A stretch of 64,000 bases of DNA from Sebastes aleutianus. Its lineage: Eukaryota; Chordata; Actinopteri; Perciformes; Sebastidae. Under the pieces are notes generated by a model. It saw only the letters and a program-made list of their open reading frames with translations. It searched no databases and was not told where the DNA came from. This document shows positions 60,345-64,000 of the stretch, in pieces. How positions within the stretch are numbered: the stretch's first letter is position 1; every line of letters starts with the position of its first letter. The stretch is taken from positions 21,658,380-21,722,379 of the forward strand of contig CAKAKS010000031.1 of NCBI GenBank assembly GCA_916700875.1. The letters are read 5' to 3'. The position numbers were made by a program, and so were the translations under genes.

Positions 60345-60890
60345 TCCCCTGTCCTTGTACCTACAACTAGAATGGCCCTCGGAGAGCGCAGACCTCCGCC
60401 AACGCGGGACTTTAAAAACAGGCGGCTTATTATTTACATTGTGTGAGTTTCCGTGTAACGTATTTGGCGGATGCCTCTCTCATTCAGCAGCCTTGTTATG
60501 TCTGTATAACGTTACACTACGTTGTCTGTCATCCGGTCATCTACAGCTTTTTTCTTTTTCACCGCGGACGGCCAGCAGCTTCCACACACACATCCACACA
60601 CATATCTCTCTGCTCTCAGAAGGAGGCAGGGTCATCAGTTACACTGTCCATGTGTTGATGGTTGATCGGAATACTTAAAAATATTCCTGAATCCAGATCA
60701 TGATCAGGATCGCCCCCAAAATCTAATGGATTGTTCATTGTGCCATACCCCATCCCTCACAAAAAATGTCATTCAAATCCATCACTGACTTTTGGAGTAA
60801 TCATGCTAACGGACAAACAAACAAACAAAAAACAACGCCGGTGAAAAGATAATCTCCTTCGTAGGCCTTTAGCCTTGGCGGAGGTAAAAA
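60345..60890 (-). mobile_element. Dispersed element, copy 2 of an inverted pair
   Basis: On the minus strand it reads 'cctccgccaaggctaaaggc', 'gattatcttttcaccggcgt', a GTTT array, 'gattactccaaaagtca', 'tggcacaatgaacaatcca' and finally 'ggcggaggtctgcgctctcc'. It carries about 190 bp more interior than the 58250 copy. Confidence 0.8.
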
Positions 60891-62343
60891 TACTGTACAT
60901 ACACAGTACATACATGATATATCTTAATTTCTTGTTCATGAATTCTTTAAAATTTACATTGCATTTATGGTCCATACTATTTTTCCCTTTTCTTTTTCTT
61001 TATTGTTCCTTTGTTTTGAAGGACGGCGAACAGACAGAGAGACAATATAACAAGTAAAAGCAGACAAAAAGCCTCTCCATGTCCTTCTTTGTCTTATTGA
61101 CTCTCTTCACCTTTTTTCCCTCTGATTGTTCTCACAGTTGTGATATTAGAATGATTTGTACGGACTGTAAACAAAGCGCTGTGATTTGTTATTCACCGCT
61201 GGTTTGTCCTCGCTGAAGCTTTTAGTGTTTTATTGAGTGGAAACGGTACAAACATTGTTTCTACGGTTCCTTTGGGGAGAAATAAAACCCTTCAGCCGGC
61301 GGTGGAGAAATTTTATGTTTTCTGTTCTGCTGCTCACTTTTACACTTCTGGGGCTTTTTTCAACCGGCAGCTTTAACTACCCTGATCTGTCTCTGTGCAG
61401 CTCCGTTCAAGGTAAATCGGGATAAATGAGCGCCAGTCGTACCTTTAAAATCTGCGGGCCGTCCCAGGTGATAAATTAAACACACCACTCTGTTTGAATT
61501 CTAATCGGAGCTGTTGGACGCACAGTCTCAGAGGTCGAATGAAGTCAGTTCGTAGTTGGATGTGAGTCTAAGACGGATGAAACAACTACAAATTCTAAAT
61601 AAAATGGGGAACAAAAAAATGTGGCTAATCTCAGAAGAGAATTCATCTTTATTGGTGTAAATATAAAAGATGTAGGGTAAAATACTCCTTATTCTGAGTA
61701 AAAAATGCATCCTGAAGTTGAAACTAATAAGAGGCTGGGTTTGACAAATATTTCGGTTCAGCTGAATTTGTTCTGTTCCTCCTGTCGCTGCTTCTCTGAA
61801 GCTCAGCTGCCTCATTAACTGTTGCCCTGGTACGACATGGAGCTCCTTGCTGGGTTTCAAACACAGGCCATAAAACACACATCAGGAGACACACATCATC
61901 ACGCCTCATAAAACTCTCTGACTGACTGTGTCGGTGCTCTCTGACTGTCCTCCAAACTGCACAGATACTTAAACTGAACAGTGTAACCACGACTGGGTTT
62001 GACTCCGAATGTGTACTGACACAGCATGGCACGACGCATCTGTGTACATTATGTAGCGACTGAAGGTAAACTGGTTGTTTCTCAGAGGAAAATAGATATT
62101 TTTGCTTTGACTTTATTAATAAAAATACAGCAAATGTGAATGTCAAAGGACTTTCTTTACTGTGAACCACTGTAATGCAAACCAGATTACCTTCAGAATT
62201 TCACATTTTGCTGGTAAACAACTGGTAAGCACGGTGATTCCTCACTGTATGTTATGTAAAGGATCAGTTTCTGTTTAAGCCACTACTCACAAATCCACTC
62301 AGAGTCAGATGACTAGTTGGAAGTTTCACTTATCGTGTGGACA
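60891..62343. other. Intron 1 stretch without recognised gene
   Basis: I see no repeat or exon that I can name. The overlapping minus-strand ORFs at 61528-61878 and 61724-62170 show no recognisable domain, signal or repeat. Confidence 0.55.
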
Positions 62344-62784
62344 TTAAAGCTGCAGTTGGTAACTTTGAGAAAATATGATAAAAAGTTATTTTTGTAAAAC
62401 TGTCATTATATCCTGATGGCATATCCTGCGGTGCATGAGACAGATAATCTGTGAAAAAATCATGTTCCTTTGTGTCCTCCTATTGCTCCTAATGGCATTT
62501 CACCACGTCCGAACAAAAACAACCAATCAGAGTCTCTAACGTAGCTGTCGATCACTGCTCGTGAATCTCGCAAACTCCGATCAAACTGTCACAAACTAGG
62601 CAGCGCTGATCAAATGTGAAGGAAGATTCTGTTACTGTAATCACTATTTCTCGCCTCAAATGTTTTCAGGAACATATTTTAGTGGACTATTCAGCTGTAT
62701 GAGAAAGTTTTGACCCGGCTGCCATGTTGAAAAGCCAAAACCAGGCACCGCCCACCGGCTGGAAGTTACTGACTTCAGCTTTAA
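62344..62784. mobile_element. 441 bp MITE (related to 38990-39420)
   Basis: The left end is TTAAAGCTGCAGTTGGTAAC. The right end, reverse-complemented, is TTAAAGCTGAAGTCAGTAAC, so 17 of 20 match. TTAA is at both outer ends, which could be a TTAA target duplication or part of the inverted repeat. The interior shares 'ctaggcagcgctgatcaaat' and 'cctcaaatgttttcagga' with the earlier copy. Confidence 0.8.
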
Positions 62785-62824
62785 TAATCCTTCCTTTACA
62801 CGGCTGGAATGGATCTTGCAAAAG

Positions 62825-63256
62825 CAACACATTCTTAACCCCAACTCATCAAATATTGACGCTTGGTCAGTAGCCCAAACCGCGATCTTTTCCTAAACCT
62901 AACTAAGTAGTTTTGTTGCCTAAGCCTAACCAAGTCGAACTATTCCTAAACCCAGCTAGGTAGTTTTATTTTCAAAAGACTGGGGCGGAAATTGACACGT
63001 GCGTCGCGTGTTGCTGGACATTCATAGACGCACGAAAAATATGTTGAAAGTTGTGCGGAGCGTCATGAAAAAAAGGGAAATTCGTGTCTATGTACACGAA
63101 TCAAAAAGATTAAATTACGGGACTATTTCACAAACTGCTGTGAGACTGTGTTGGCCTCATACAGATACTAAAGGGTGCCTCGGTGCTTCGGAATCAGACG
63201 CCAAGGGCCACTAACCAAGCGTCGATATTTGACGAGTTTGGAGTGAGAACAAGTTG
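62825..63256 (+). mobile_element. Long-TIR element family, subfamily 1, complete 432 bp copy
   Basis: The left end is CAACACATTCTTAACCCCAA, then CTCATCAAATATTGACGC. The right end, inverted, is CAACTTGTTCTCACTCCAAA, then CTCGTCAAATATCGACGC. The core has 'tttcctaaacctaactaagt' and 'gttttgttgcctaagcctaa', then 'ggaaattgacacgtgcgtc' as at 12290-12305. Confidence 0.88.
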
Positions 63257-63787
63257 ACAAAAGTGAAAGCATATATAATCCTAACAAGTATAATTCAAAA
63301 AGACTATTTGATCCAAACTAACAACGAGGCAGCCTCCTTCCTCCAATAACTGACGACTGATGAGCTTCTTACATTATAATGCTAGGAGGCCTTTGTTATA
63401 ACTATCTCAAACAGAGCAAAAATAATTCAGAATCATGTAACAATTGTTGTTGTATATAATTATTTATAACAGTATCAGATATGCAGTAAATTCCGAATTT
63501 CATCCAACTCAGTCAGAATGTGGTCACTTCTTCTGCTGCTCAGGTCATTCTGGGTACGTTTTTTCTTTTTCTGAGTTTCACTTATGTTTAAGTATAGGTC
63601 CAGATTTTTCTCTTCATACAACACATACATGCCATATGAAAGAGTAATTGCTCGCTCTAATCATTCCTCTTGTGAAAGATCCTTTCCTTTTGCCCAGACC
63701 AGAGTTCATTAAAAGCTTTTGTTGGAGAGAAAGTGAAAGGATTAAGAGAACAAAAGGGAGGCTGAGGCTGAACACCTGACGCACCCC

Positions 63788-63816
63788 CCCCCCCACACAC
63801 ACACACACACACACAG
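63788..63816. repeat. C-run and (CA)n microsatellite
   Basis: A short poly-C followed by a CA run. The ORF across it is an artefact. Confidence 0.93.
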
Positions 63817-64000
63817 CTTCAGTAAGTGCTCCTCCATATGAAGCAGTCTAGTGTGTGTGCACTGAATCAGTGTCTGACAGTTCCAATCGAGTCCAATTGT
63901 AAATTCAATAGCTTTTACTGTGGAAATAGCATCAAAACACGGAAACCGAAAACTGCTTTGTGATATTTCTTAGTTTGGGACACCTCCGTTAAGTGTCTTC

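Noticed and set aside
61724..62170. 148 aa minus-strand ORF as a possible dcc first exon or new gene
   Set aside because: There is no N-terminal signal peptide, no phase 1 donor in a suitable place and no recognisable domain. Length alone is compatible with chance.

Overview
The window looks like intronic DNA of a percomorph-type teleost fish. The evidence is a vertebrate spliced gene with canonical splice sites, very many CA/TG microsatellites, and dispersed families that I associate from memory with fish: hAT-type MITEs beginning TAGGGCTG, tRNA-derived SINEs, L2-type LINE tails, and a GATA repeat joined to a 'ctttattgatcc' tail. The species cannot be named from the sequence alone.

Only one protein-coding gene is supported, and it lies on the minus strand. 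Two exons encode consecutive immunoglobulin domains that match the first two Ig domains of the netrin receptor DCC rather than its paralogue neogenin: 14674-15030 (Ig1, genomic exon 2) and 4423-4710 (Ig2, genomic exon 3). Both have GT..AG borders, plausible branch points 26-28 nt upstream of the acceptor, and compatible phase 1 junctions. Read in transcript order, the window is more than 48.9 kb of intron 1 (64000 to 15031), exon 2, a 9963 bp intron 2, exon 3, and 4.4 kb of intron 3 (4422 to 1). Exon 1 (signal peptide) and the exons for Ig3-4, the fibronectin repeats, the membrane span and the cytoplasmic tail are outside the window.

The rest is repeats. 1-4422 holds a 12 bp minisatellite and a 97 bp near-perfect inverted repeat. 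4908-5520 is a 12 bp-unit minisatellite about 200 bp upstream of exon 3, with a duplicated 192 bp higher-order unit. 8797-11054 is a nest of mobile elements: a hAT element carrying a SINE, next to an older hAT MITE that carries a younger hAT MITE. Intron 1 contains at least eleven pieces of a long-TIR element family (ends near AACCCGTTCTCACTCC or a related 'GGCGTATAAATACCAC' end), L2 LINE remnants, two paired MITE families, degenerate tandem arrays at 29471-30245 and 55370-56770, and long GA, CA, GATA and CCAA arrays.

The ORFs outside the two exons fall in simple repeats, in transposon debris or antisense to the exons. I see no convincing second gene, RNA gene, CRISPR array or novel system. 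The observations most worth checking are the TACTAAC-rich array on the transcript strand upstream of exon 3, its sequence relationship to the inverted array on the other side of that exon, the young hairpin at 2428-2830, and the ambiguous exon 2 acceptor.
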